5,364 nt of DNA from CAYJVP01 sp964373615 (GTDB lineage Bacteria; Patescibacteriota; Patescibacteriia; UBA9934; GWF2-40-263), in NCBI GenBank assembly GCA_964373615.1, contig CAYJVP010000063.1:1-5364 (forward strand), given 5' to 3'. Positions 1-5,363 of this stretch are shown in pieces; the stretch's first letter is position 1, and each line of letters begins with the position of its first letter. The position numbers and the translations under genes are program-made. The notes below the pieces were generated by a model. It did not search any database. It had not been told where the DNA came from and saw only the letters and a list, made by a program, of their open reading frames with translations.

Positions 1-252
1 GCCGCTTGTTATTGTATCTGATTTTCGTTTAAACGGGAGTTTCGTAATTCACAGCGAAGAAGAGTTCTATTCCCTAGGCAAGATGGGGTCCACGCTTCCG
101 GAACTGCGCGAACGTCTGAAGCAATATCTGTACTACTACAATCACAAACGGATCCACTGGGGACTCGACGGCAAAACCCCAGACGAAGCCCTCGCTGATT
201 ATTCATTAACCGAACCGTGCCAGATGTCTTGACCCATTACAGGCCGTTTACA
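1..252 (+). mobile_element. Right-hand end of an insertion-sequence remnant (boundary uncertain)
   Basis: The transposase tail at 2-232 implies an IS whose right terminus lies soon after the stop codon. IS481/IS3 elements commonly end in ...ACA (start TG/TGT on the other strand). Two candidate ends fit: CATTACA ending at 241 and GTTTACA ending at 252. The left inverted repeat is outside the window, so neither end can be confirmed and no target duplication can be checked. Confidence 0.4.
2..232 (+). CDS. C-terminal fragment of an IS481/IS3-like DDE transposase (5' end outside window, probably decayed)
   Basis: An open frame enters from the left edge and stops at TGA 230-232. Its last ~45 residues carry the typical end of rve-type (DDE integrase core) transposases: EEEFYSL, then LPELRERLKQYLYYYNHKR, then GLDGKTPDEAL, matching the family pattern YN..RPH..L.GKTP.E. 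In the family, the segment just before EEEFY normally reads roughly NGS.VERSHRTD and contains the third catalytic acid (the E of VER). Here it reads NGSFVIHS, so the stretch is shorter and the glutamate is missing. If that alignment is right, the enzyme is inactive and this is an insertion-sequence relic. The first two catalytic acids would lie outside the window. The family-level call is firm; the choice of IS481 over IS3, and the inactivation, are inferences from remembered family patterns. Confidence 0.72.
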   Translation, partial: PLVIVSDFRLNGSFVIHSEEEFYSLGKMGSTLPELRERLKQYLYYYNHKRIHWGLDGKTPDEALADYSLTEPCQMS

Positions 253-275
253 ATCGTCTAATTATCGTCTAGAAT
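247..275 (+). promoter_or_regulatory. Sigma70-type promoter for the fic-kinase unit
   Basis: The -35 box is TTTACA at 247-252 (5/6 to TTGACA), the spacer is exactly 17 bp, and the -10 box is TAGAAT at 270-275 (5/6 to TATAAT). Transcription would start near 282, giving a leader of only about 12 nt before the fic ATG at 295. No clear Shine-Dalgarno fits in that leader (only GGGCG at 289-293, too close to the start). The promoter is overlaid by the 11-bp repeats listed separately. Confidence 0.6.
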
Positions 276-284
276 ACGTCTATA
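252..284 (+). repeat. Three 11-bp direct repeats overlapping the fic promoter (candidate operator)
   Basis: Units are AATCGTCTAAT (252-262), TATCGTCTAGA (263-273) and ATACGTCTATA (274-284). The CGTCTA core is invariant in all three, and ATCGTCTA is exact in the first two. The period is exactly 11 bp, so the cores sit on about the same face of the DNA helix. The array runs from the last base of the -35 box through the -10 to the likely transcription start, the usual place for repressor binding. The repeats are seen directly; the operator role is inference. Confidence 0.6.
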
Positions 285-294
285 AATTGGGCGT

Positions 295-1320
295 ATGTTT
301 GAGCCAAAGTACACCATTACCCCAGCCCTTCTTGCCAATATCAAACGTATTGCGGAGGTCGTGACAAGCCTCAACGAACGACGATTCCCTCACGTCGTGC
401 TTTTTGAAATGGAGAGGGTGGCTCGGGAGATTTCGGCCCACGCCTCTACCAGCATCGAGGGTAATCCGCTTCCTTTAACCGACGTCAAACGTATCTTGAA
501 ACAGGCGCCGGAGCGTGTTCGTGACTCCGAAAGGGAAGTCCTGAATTACAACGAAGCGCTTTTGGTGTTCAAAAAACAGATCGAAGGCAGTGCGCTCATT
601 GTCGACCTCAAAACGATTCTCAACACACATCGTCTCGTGACAAAAGAGCTGTTGCCGGGTTTTTCTTCTGGCGCCCTGCGAACCGCGCCAGTTTTCGTGA
701 ATGACCCAAAATTGCGTCAGACGGTCTTCTGGCCGCCAGACCATGGCGACGTTCCGTCGCTCCTTGGGGATTTGCTGGAATTTTCCAACACGAAAAAAGA
801 CAAAATCGATCCGTTAATTCTGGCTGGTATTTTTCATAAGCAATTTGTCTTGATTCACCCCTTCTTGGATGGGAACGGACGCACCGTCAGGCTCCTCACC
901 ACCCTTCTGCTTGCCGCTCTTGGCATTGATATCTTTCACCTCTTTAGCTTTGAGCGTTACTATAACGCCAACGTGACCAAGTATTTCGCTACGGTAGGTG
1001 AACAGGGGAGTTATTATGATCTCAACGTCGATTTCACCACGTGGCTTGAATACTTTACGGATGGGGTGCTTGATGAATTGCTTCGGGTGAAAGAGTTACT
1101 TGAAAAAACGGTGGAGTCTCCGACCTCGGGATTGAAGGACCACCATCGCATTATTCTGGAATACCTCCGTGAGCACCCCTCCATCAACGACACGATCTAT
1201 GCGACATTGGTCGATCGGGCCAAGCCAACCCGTGCTCTCGACTTTCGTTATCTGCTTGACCAAAAGCTGATCGAGCGCCAAGGTAAAGGTCGGGCGACGT
1301 ATTACACGGCGAAGAGTTGA
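295..1320 (+). CDS. Fic-family protein adenylyltransferase, class II (N-terminal inhibitory helix) with C-terminal winged helix
   Basis: A 341-residue Fic-domain protein. Fic enzymes usually transfer AMP from ATP to a hydroxyl side chain of a target protein, and some class II members also remove it. The active-site loop HPFLDGNGRTVR is complete at residues 188-199, with catalytic H188, D192 and R196. The N-terminal inhibitory motif (S/T)xxxE(G/N) is present as STSIEG at 51-56, with E55 as the blocking glutamate. This places it in class II, which is autoinhibited. The flap region is around GALRTAPVFV (126-135). Residues ~280-341 resemble a winged helix-turn-helix ending in GKGRATYY (330-337), a common C-terminal module in this Fic subfamily that could bind DNA. 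The ATG follows the promoter closely, and all family landmarks lie downstream of it. It forms a two-gene unit with the kinase 3 nt downstream. The target protein cannot be told from sequence. Confidence 0.9.
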   Translation: MFEPKYTITPALLANIKRIAEVVTSLNERRFPHVVLFEMERVAREISAHASTSIEGNPLPLTDVKRILKQAPERVRDSEREVLNYNEALLVFKKQIEGSALIVDLKTILNTHRLVTKELLPGFSSGALRTAPVFVNDPKLRQTVFWPPDHGDVPSLLGDLLEFSNTKKDKIDPLILAGIFHKQFVLIHPFLDGNGRTVRLLTTLLLAALGIDIFHLFSFERYYNANVTKYFATVGEQGSYYDLNVDFTTWLEYFTDGVLDELLRVKELLEKTVESPTSGLKDHHRIILEYLREHPSINDTIYATLVDRAKPTRALDFRYLLDQKLIERQGKGRATYYTAKS

Positions 1321-1323
1321 TCC

Positions 1324-2364
1324 ATGAAAATACACTCCAAGAAGTGTCATGCTCTTATGGAACTTTCGGAAGAATTTTTTCACGGGCTCGAGGGGCGTCT
1401 CTCCGAGCTTTTTCCCATTGGAGCGATACGGAGTATCTCGTATGCGCACGGAGGGCTTCTGTGCAATAATTTTTTTGTCGACGCGGCCGCGGGTCGCTAT
1501 TTCCTCAAACAGTATCGCAAACAGACAAGCTCCTGGGTGTATGAAATTAAGTTTGCGGAGGAATTTTTTGCAGACAATGGTATCCCGGTTATTCTTCCTC
1601 TCAAAGACGCGCACGGTCGTGCCGCATTTTGGCACGAAGACAACTGGTATAGTATTTTTCCTTTTGTCGAGGGGATCCAAAAAGATTCGGATGCGCTAAG
1701 CGCCAGTGAGGTACAGTCCATGGGGGAGATGCTCGCGAACATCCATCGTGCCGGCATCCATTTTTCCGGGCGAGATATGCCCGTTTTGAAGCTCTGGGAT
1801 CGCGGGCGGTTTATCCTTGAATATGTGGACGTCATGCGGCAGGTTCACGCCGTTGCGGTACCAGACGAGATGGATATTCTTGTCCGCACCACGCTTGAGC
1901 AGAAATATGCGTTCGTGATGAAAAACAACAAACGACCGGAAGACTTTGATCTGCCGCGTCATTGCCTTTTGCACGGCGACTTTCAACACGGGAACGTCTT
2001 TTTTGACGCAGAGGGGAATGTCGCTGCCGTGTTTGATCTTGAGAAGACCTGTGTGGGACCTCGTTCGTTTGAGCTCGTGCGTGCCATGATGATTACCAAT
2101 TTCGATACGGGGTTTGGTCAAGAGAACACCGAACGCGCACGAATCTTTCTGCGTGCGTATCGAGAAGAGTTTCCGATCAGTTTTGATGAATTTTACAAAG
2201 GCATGCACGTCTATTCGATCGACCTTGCCCATGTGCTGTGGATGGAGGCCAAACGCTATCTGAAAGGTTTAAAGCAGTTCGACGGCACCTACCGTTCGCA
2301 CGCGATGCGGACCGCGCATTTGGGGAGCGATGTCCGCACGTTCTGCAAGACGCTCTATGTTTGA
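1324..2364 (+). CDS. APH/choline-kinase-fold phosphotransferase, substrate unknown
   Basis: A 346-residue member of the aminoglycoside phosphotransferase (APH) superfamily, which also includes homoserine kinase II, choline kinase and CotS-like kinases. The Brenner-type catalytic loop is LLHGDFQHGN (215-224), with catalytic D219 and metal ligand N224. It is followed by the metal-binding FDLE (237-240), with D238 equivalent to the DFG aspartate. K62 in YFLKQY is the likely ATP lysine, with a partner glutamate in the following helix (E74 or E79/E80). The hinge is near IFPFVEG (111-117). It should therefore phosphorylate a small-molecule hydroxyl with ATP in the cytoplasm. Nothing identifies the substrate, and antibiotic resistance should not be assumed. 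The ATG at 1324 lies 3 nt after the fic stop, with GAAGAG (1311-1316) as a plausible ribosome site, so the two genes are probably co-translated. An in-frame ATG at 1357 is a weaker alternative. Confidence 0.82.
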   Translation: MKIHSKKCHALMELSEEFFHGLEGRLSELFPIGAIRSISYAHGGLLCNNFFVDAAAGRYFLKQYRKQTSSWVYEIKFAEEFFADNGIPVILPLKDAHGRAAFWHEDNWYSIFPFVEGIQKDSDALSASEVQSMGEMLANIHRAGIHFSGRDMPVLKLWDRGRFILEYVDVMRQVHAVAVPDEMDILVRTTLEQKYAFVMKNNKRPEDFDLPRHCLLHGDFQHGNVFFDAEGNVAAVFDLEKTCVGPRSFELVRAMMITNFDTGFGQENTERARIFLRAYREEFPISFDEFYKGMHVYSIDLAHVLWMEAKRYLKGLKQFDGTYRSHAMRTAHLGSDVRTFCKTLYV

Positions 2365-2389
2365 CGTTTGGGCCAGAGATTGCTATATT
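2361..2389 (+). promoter_or_regulatory. Sigma70-type promoter for rpmF-nusB-rnc
   Basis: The -35 box is TTGACG at 2361-2366 (5/6), the spacer is exactly 17 bp, and the -10 box is TATATT at 2384-2389 (5/6). It overlaps the TGA of the upstream kinase gene (2362-2364). Predicted transcription start is near 2396, about 18 nt before the rpmF ATG. No Shine-Dalgarno is visible in that short leader. The position argues that the housekeeping cluster is transcribed independently of the fic-kinase unit. Confidence 0.65.
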
Positions 2390-2413
2390 GCCGTCGCTTA
2401 TACATAACGCTGT

Positions 2414-2683
2414 ATGGGACTCCCCGGTCATCGAAGAACAAGCTCGCACAAGCGTCGTCGCGCGGCGCATTTTGCATTGAAAAAGATACAGGTATTGATC
2501 TGCAAGAAGTGTGGCGAAAGCGTCCTTCCGCATCAGACCTGCCTTTCCTGCGGAACCTATGCCGGTCGCCAGGTCTTGAACCTGACACGGGCGTCTGCGC
2601 GTCTCATGAAAAAGAAGCTTGCCGCAAAACCCGAGGCAGCCGCTCCTTCCTCGGAGGAGAAAAAAGCCGCGGAAAGCACGTAA
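2414..2683 (+). CDS. rpmF: Large ribosomal subunit protein bL32
   Basis: An 89-residue bL32 of the 50S subunit. The basic N-terminus (HRRTSSHKRRRAAHFALKK, 6-24) matches the family's P..R.S..R...R.AH..L pattern. It is followed by a four-cysteine zinc ribbon with C30-x2-C33 and C43-x2-C46, the second pair preceded by LPH (38-40) as in most bL32. After the conserved GRQVLN (51-56) the protein continues for about 33 residues with a Lys/Ala/Glu/Ser-rich, low-complexity tail. Usual bL32 is about 55-65 residues, so this C-terminal extension is additional. It begins the cluster and has its own promoter just upstream. The nusB ATG follows 37 nt after the TAA. Both zinc pairs are intact, so this is the zinc-binding form. 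Confidence 0.93.
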   Translation: MGLPGHRRTSSHKRRRAAHFALKKIQVLICKKCGESVLPHQTCLSCGTYAGRQVLNLTRASARLMKKKLAAKPEAAAPSSEEKKAAEST

Positions 2684-2720
2684 GAGCCGTCCGTCCGTTC
2701 CTTATGTTCCTGCGCACCTT

Positions 2721-3191
2721 ATGTCCAATCGCCACCTTGCCCGCACGATCGCCATGCAGACGATCTACCAGTGGGATTTCAATCATCTGTCGGGCGAGAA
2801 CCTCGACGAGGTGATTGCGTTTCATCGAAAGGAGTTCGCGCCGAATTTCGACGATGGCGGGTACGTCAAGCAGACCATCGAGGGAATCATGCGGGAGCTG
2901 CCGAAGATCGACGAGCTTATCGTCCATTTCGCGCCGAACTGGCCCTTGGAGAGCATGACCTACATTGATCGCAGCATTCTCCGGCTGGGGACCTATGAGC
3001 TGAAATGTTCGGACGTCGTGCCATCAAAGGTTGCGATCAATGAAGCGATTGAACTCGCGAAGAGTTTTGGCGGCGAGGCCTCCGGGCGGTTCGTGAACGG
3101 CGTGCTCGGTGCCATCTATAAAGACATGGTGGCGAAAGGTGAATTGAAGGAGGTGGACAAACAACCGGTCAAGAAAGAAGAAAAAACATAA
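2721..3191 (+). CDS. nusB: Transcription antitermination factor NusB
   Basis: A 156-residue all-helical NusB. NusB with NusE (ribosomal protein uS10) binds boxA RNA and promotes antitermination and maturation of rRNA transcripts. The N-terminal helix SNRHLARTIAMQTIYQWDF (2-20) matches the family's R..AR..A.Q.LY..D. The C-terminal half holds the family signature DRSILRLGTYEL, then VAINEAIELAKSFGGEASG and FVNGVLGAI. Length is normal for the family, with a short charged tail. The frame stays open upstream to a TTG at 2619, but that part is a basic, low-complexity shadow of the rpmF tail. The ATG at 2721 is the only sensible start in the frame after the rpmF stop. It lacks an obvious Shine-Dalgarno, so translation may depend on coupling to rpmF. 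rnc follows after 7 nt. Confidence 0.93.
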   Translation: MSNRHLARTIAMQTIYQWDFNHLSGENLDEVIAFHRKEFAPNFDDGGYVKQTIEGIMRELPKIDELIVHFAPNWPLESMTYIDRSILRLGTYELKCSDVVPSKVAINEAIELAKSFGGEASGRFVNGVLGAIYKDMVAKGELKEVDKQPVKKEEKT

Positions 3192-3198
3192 CAGAGCT

Positions 3199-3888
3199 AT
3201 GCCTGCACTCGATCCTGCCGAACAGGCCCTTGGCGTGACGTTTCGAAACAAAGACACGCTACGCCAAGCGCTTGTTCACCGCTCGTATCTCAACGAACAT
3301 CCGGATTTCGCGCTTGGACACAATGAACGACTTGAGTTTTTAGGTGACGCGGTGCTCGAACTCGTCGTGACGGAATTTCTTTTTCTCAACTACGAAAATC
3401 CAGAAGGGGAGCTCACCAACTGGCGCGCGGCCCTTGTCAATGCCGATATGTTGGCAGATATCTGCGACGATCTCGGCGTCGAGGCATACCTCTACCTTTC
3501 AAAGGGTGAGTCCAAGGATGCGCAGTCCAAGGCGCGTCACTACATTCTTGCCAACGCGTTTGAGGCGATCATTGGCGCGTTGTATCTTGATCAAGGTTGG
3601 GACGCCGCCAAGGCGTTTATCGAGCGTACCGTTCTTGTGAAGCTTCCTGGCGTTTTGCAACATCAACTCTACATTGATCCGAAGAGTCGTTTTCAAGAAG
3701 CGGCTCAAGAAAAACACGGGGTGACCCCTTCCTACAAGGTGTTGTCCGAGGAAGGACCGGACCACGCAAAGGTGTTTCAGGTGGGAGTCTATCTTGGCAA
3801 AGATCTCGTGGCGACCGGCGTCGGCACCTCGAAACATGAAGCACAGGTTGCCGCGGCAAGCGAGGCGGTGAAAAAAATGGACTGGTAG
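3199..3888 (+). CDS. rnc: Ribonuclease III
   Basis: A 229-residue double-strand-specific endoribonuclease that cuts rRNA precursors and structured mRNAs. The nuclease domain (about 1-150) carries the signature NERLEFLGD at 42-50 and the PEG motif with E69. The second metal-binding segment is ILANAFEAIIGALYLD (116-131). A double-stranded-RNA-binding domain follows (about 157-227), beginning DPKSRFQE and ending with the typical GTSKHEAQVAAASEAV helix. By alignment to E. coli, E43, E46, D50, E69 and E122 match E38, E41, D45, E65 and E117. The position of D114 is N119 here. The gene lies 7 nt after nusB and its TAG stop overlaps the Shine-Dalgarno of the next gene. Grouping with nusB is consistent with a shared role in rRNA maturation. 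Confidence 0.95.
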   Translation: MPALDPAEQALGVTFRNKDTLRQALVHRSYLNEHPDFALGHNERLEFLGDAVLELVVTEFLFLNYENPEGELTNWRAALVNADMLADICDDLGVEAYLYLSKGESKDAQSKARHYILANAFEAIIGALYLDQGWDAAKAFIERTVLVKLPGVLQHQLYIDPKSRFQEAAQEKHGVTPSYKVLSEEGPDHAKVFQVGVYLGKDLVATGVGTSKHEAQVAAASEAVKKMDW

Positions 3889-3894
3889 GGGGAG
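3887..3894 (+). promoter_or_regulatory. Shine-Dalgarno of the pilT-like gene overlapping the rnc stop
   Basis: AGGGGGAG runs from inside the rnc TAG (3886-3888) to 3894, directly before the ATG at 3896. It is the only strong purine-rich ribosome site in the window. The best anti-SD pairing is probably AGGGG (3887-3891), leaving a 4-nt gap. The overlap suggests translational coupling of rnc and the ATPase gene. Confidence 0.6.
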
Positions 3895-3895
3895 T

Positions 3896-4924
3896 ATGCC
3901 ACAAATCGTTTCCATCTTTACCGATGCGATTGAACGCAAAGCGTCCGATATTCACTTGGTCGTTGGTCGTCCGCCGGTGTTTCGCATCGACGGTCGGCTC
4001 GTGCCGCGCAAAACCAAGCCGATCTCAAAAAAGGAGCTCGAAGGGATGATTCAGGAAATGCTGCCGACCAGACAATGGGACCGCTTCGTTGATTCTCATG
4101 AATTGGACACCGCGTTTGAGGCAGAAGGACATCGCTTTCGCGTGAACCTCCACGTTGAGCGCGGTAATCCGGCGCTTGCGGCGCGCGTTATTCGCACGAC
4201 CTTGCCGACGTTTGAGGAAATCACGATGCCAGAGGTCGTGCGCGACCTTATCCAAGCGCCCAATGGTTTGATTCTTGTGACCGGGCCTGCGGGAACAGGG
4301 AAGTCCACGGCGCTTGCGGCCATGCTTGGGGAAATCAACGCCACGCGCCCGGCGCATATCGTGACGCTTGAGGATCCGATTGAGTTTGTCTTTCCGGAGG
4401 CGCTCGGCCTTGTGAAGCAGCGTGAGGTCGGGGGGGACACGGCGTCGTTTGCCGAGGGACTCAAGCACATGCTGCGTCAGGATCCGGACGTGATCATGGT
4501 CGGAGAAATGCGGGATCCGGAAACGATCAGCACGGTCTTAACGCTTGCGGAAACCGGACATCTCGTGTTTTCCACGCTCCATACGCGCTCGGCCGCGGCT
4601 TCCATCAACCGTATCATTGACAGTTTTCCCGCGGCTCAACAAGATCAAATTCGCGCTCAACTTTCGCTTTCGCTGCGCGGGATCATCTCGCAGGTGCTGT
4701 TGCCGAAAGTGGGAGGGGGGCGAATCGCGGCCCGCGAAATTCTTCTTTCCAATCCCGCGACGGCGAACCTCATCCGCGAGAACAAGATTGAACAGATCGC
4801 AAACATCCTGTTGACGGGCAAGCAAGAAGGGATGGTCTCCTTGGAACAGGCCATTCGCAAACTCATGAAGGATGGCCTCGTGACGGATGAGGTGACGAAA
4901 CCCTACACATCCAAAAAGAAGTGA
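3896..4924 (+). CDS. pilT: PilT-like type IV pilus retraction ATPase
   Basis: A 342-residue GspE/PilT-family secretion ATPase, normal length for PilT (about 340-370). These hexamers sit on the cytoplasmic face of the inner membrane and drive pilus disassembly. The N-terminal PAS-like domain begins with the typical KASDIHLVVGRPP.FRIDG stretch (15-33). Walker A is GPAGTGKST (130-138). The Asp box is TLEDPIEF (157-164), with E159 and D160. Walker B is DPDVIMVGEMRD (196-207), with E204 as catalytic base. The His box is TGHLVFSTLHT (220-230). Near the C-terminus GRIAAREILL leads to NPATANLIRENK (286-297), the PilT-specific AIRNLIRE motif in altered form (ATANLIRE). The absence of the long N-terminal domain and zinc-finger cysteines of PilB/GspE supports a retraction-type motor. 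The PilT/PilU distinction cannot be made. It follows rnc after 7 nt and converges with a pilin gene. Confidence 0.9.
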   Translation: MPQIVSIFTDAIERKASDIHLVVGRPPVFRIDGRLVPRKTKPISKKELEGMIQEMLPTRQWDRFVDSHELDTAFEAEGHRFRVNLHVERGNPALAARVIRTTLPTFEEITMPEVVRDLIQAPNGLILVTGPAGTGKSTALAAMLGEINATRPAHIVTLEDPIEFVFPEALGLVKQREVGGDTASFAEGLKHMLRQDPDVIMVGEMRDPETISTVLTLAETGHLVFSTLHTRSAAASINRIIDSFPAAQQDQIRAQLSLSLRGIISQVLLPKVGGGRIAAREILLSNPATANLIRENKIEQIANILLTGKQEGMVSLEQAIRKLMKDGLVTDEVTKPYTSKKK

Positions 4925-4927
4925 CAA

Positions 4928-5326
4928 CTAAAAAGTTGCGACGCGCTCCCAGGCAGAAATGGTCACGGGGTCCAAGGACGACGCCTCAACGTGAAGCCGA
5001 TAGGTGCGCTCCCCCACGGATGCTTCTGTCTCAACAACGGTCGGCGTTCCAGATGCGATCGGTTGGATCGTGCAGGCGCTGCTTCCTATGGTGATAGACT
5101 CGTTGCCCGCGTAGGTCGGGTCTTCCGCGAGGTTCAAGAGCGCGACCTCGGCACATGCTTCGGCCGCGCTTTTTGCTTCAAGCCCTTGCGCCACGGCCGT
5201 CGAACTCTCCGCATGGCCCATGAGCCCCTGCGCCACGGTTGCTGAGATGAGAATGAGGACGGTTGAAATGATCACGACCGCGGCAATCAAGGCGAAGCCA
5301 GCCGATTTTTTTATTCTACTCTTCAT
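4928..5326 (-). CDS. PilX-like minor pilin / pseudopilin with class III signal peptide lacking Glu5
   Basis: A 132-residue protein whose N-terminus is a prepilin signal: basic leader MKSRIKKSAG, predicted prepilin-peptidase cleavage after G10, then a hydrophobic helix FALIAAVVIISTVLILISAT (11-30). Mature position 5 is alanine (A15) rather than the usual glutamate, as in PilX-type and GspK-like tip pilins. The stretch GLEAKSAAEACAEVALLNLA (48-67) would be the amphipathic end of the pilin helix. C58 and C85 could form a disulfide in the globular part. The C-terminal half contains beta-type segments (ESITIG, RTYRLHVEA). The protein should sit in the inner membrane and prime or decorate the pilus. 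It is encoded opposite to pilT, with stops 3 bp apart. No Shine-Dalgarno is seen before the ATG, fitting coupling to the overlapping upstream gene. Confidence 0.82.
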   Translation of the reverse strand: MKSRIKKSAGFALIAAVVIISTVLILISATVAQGLMGHAESSTAVAQGLEAKSAAEACAEVALLNLAEDPTYAGNESITIGSSACTIQPIASGTPTVVETEASVGERTYRLHVEASSLDPVTISAWERVATF

Positions 5327-5363
5327 AGCGCAAGGTGTAGGTGACCGTTGACGTGTCGGATAA
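5316..5363 (-). CDS. C-terminal end of a probable upstream pilin-like gene (partial)
   Basis: On the minus strand the last 15 codons of a frame entering from the right edge read LSDTSTVTYTLRYEE, then TAG at 5318-5316. The beta-strand pattern TVTYTLRY is typical of the end of a type IV pilin or pseudopilin. The frame overlaps the start of the PilX-like gene by 11 nt (5316-5326), as expected in a pilin operon. A competing frame ends at TGA in an ATGA overlap (reading HVNGHLHLAL), which looks less protein-like but cannot be excluded in so short a stretch. Confidence 0.5.
   Translation of the reverse strand, partial: LSDTSTVTYTLRYEE

Noticed and set aside
1477..1490. Adjacent SalI (GTCGAC) and NotI (GCGGCCGC) sites resembling a cloning polylinker
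   Set aside because: They lie inside the continuous kinase reading frame (coding VDAAA at residues 52-56) with normal family sequence on both sides. Chance in GC-rich codons is enough.
1096..1680. Long minus-strand open frame across the fic-kinase junction
   Set aside because: It lies antisense to two well-supported genes, shows no recognisable domain, and is explained by codon bias of the opposite strand.
1324..2364. Annotation of the APH-fold protein as an aminoglycoside-resistance gene
   Set aside because: Only the shared kinase core is recognisable. The same fold serves many metabolic kinases and no substrate-specific feature is visible.
2619..2720. Possible 34-residue N-terminal extension of NusB from a TTG start
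   Set aside because: The extension is a frame-shifted shadow of the Lys/Ala-rich rpmF tail, has no NusB homology, and the conserved family N-terminus begins just after the ATG at 2721.
2684..2720. GTCC/GTTCC-rich short repeats between rpmF and nusB as a regulatory element
   Set aside because: Only 37 nt, with no clear stem, promoter or ribosome site. The repetition is too short to support a call.
4025..4470. Overlapping minus-strand open frames inside the ATPase gene
   Set aside because: Arg/Ser-rich translations antisense to the conserved Walker region, with no start signal or motif. They are shadows of the real gene.
4925..4938. Bidirectional terminator between pilT and the pilin gene
   Set aside because: The inverted repeat is only 5 bp (CAACT/AGTTG), lacks GC content and has no T tract on either side.
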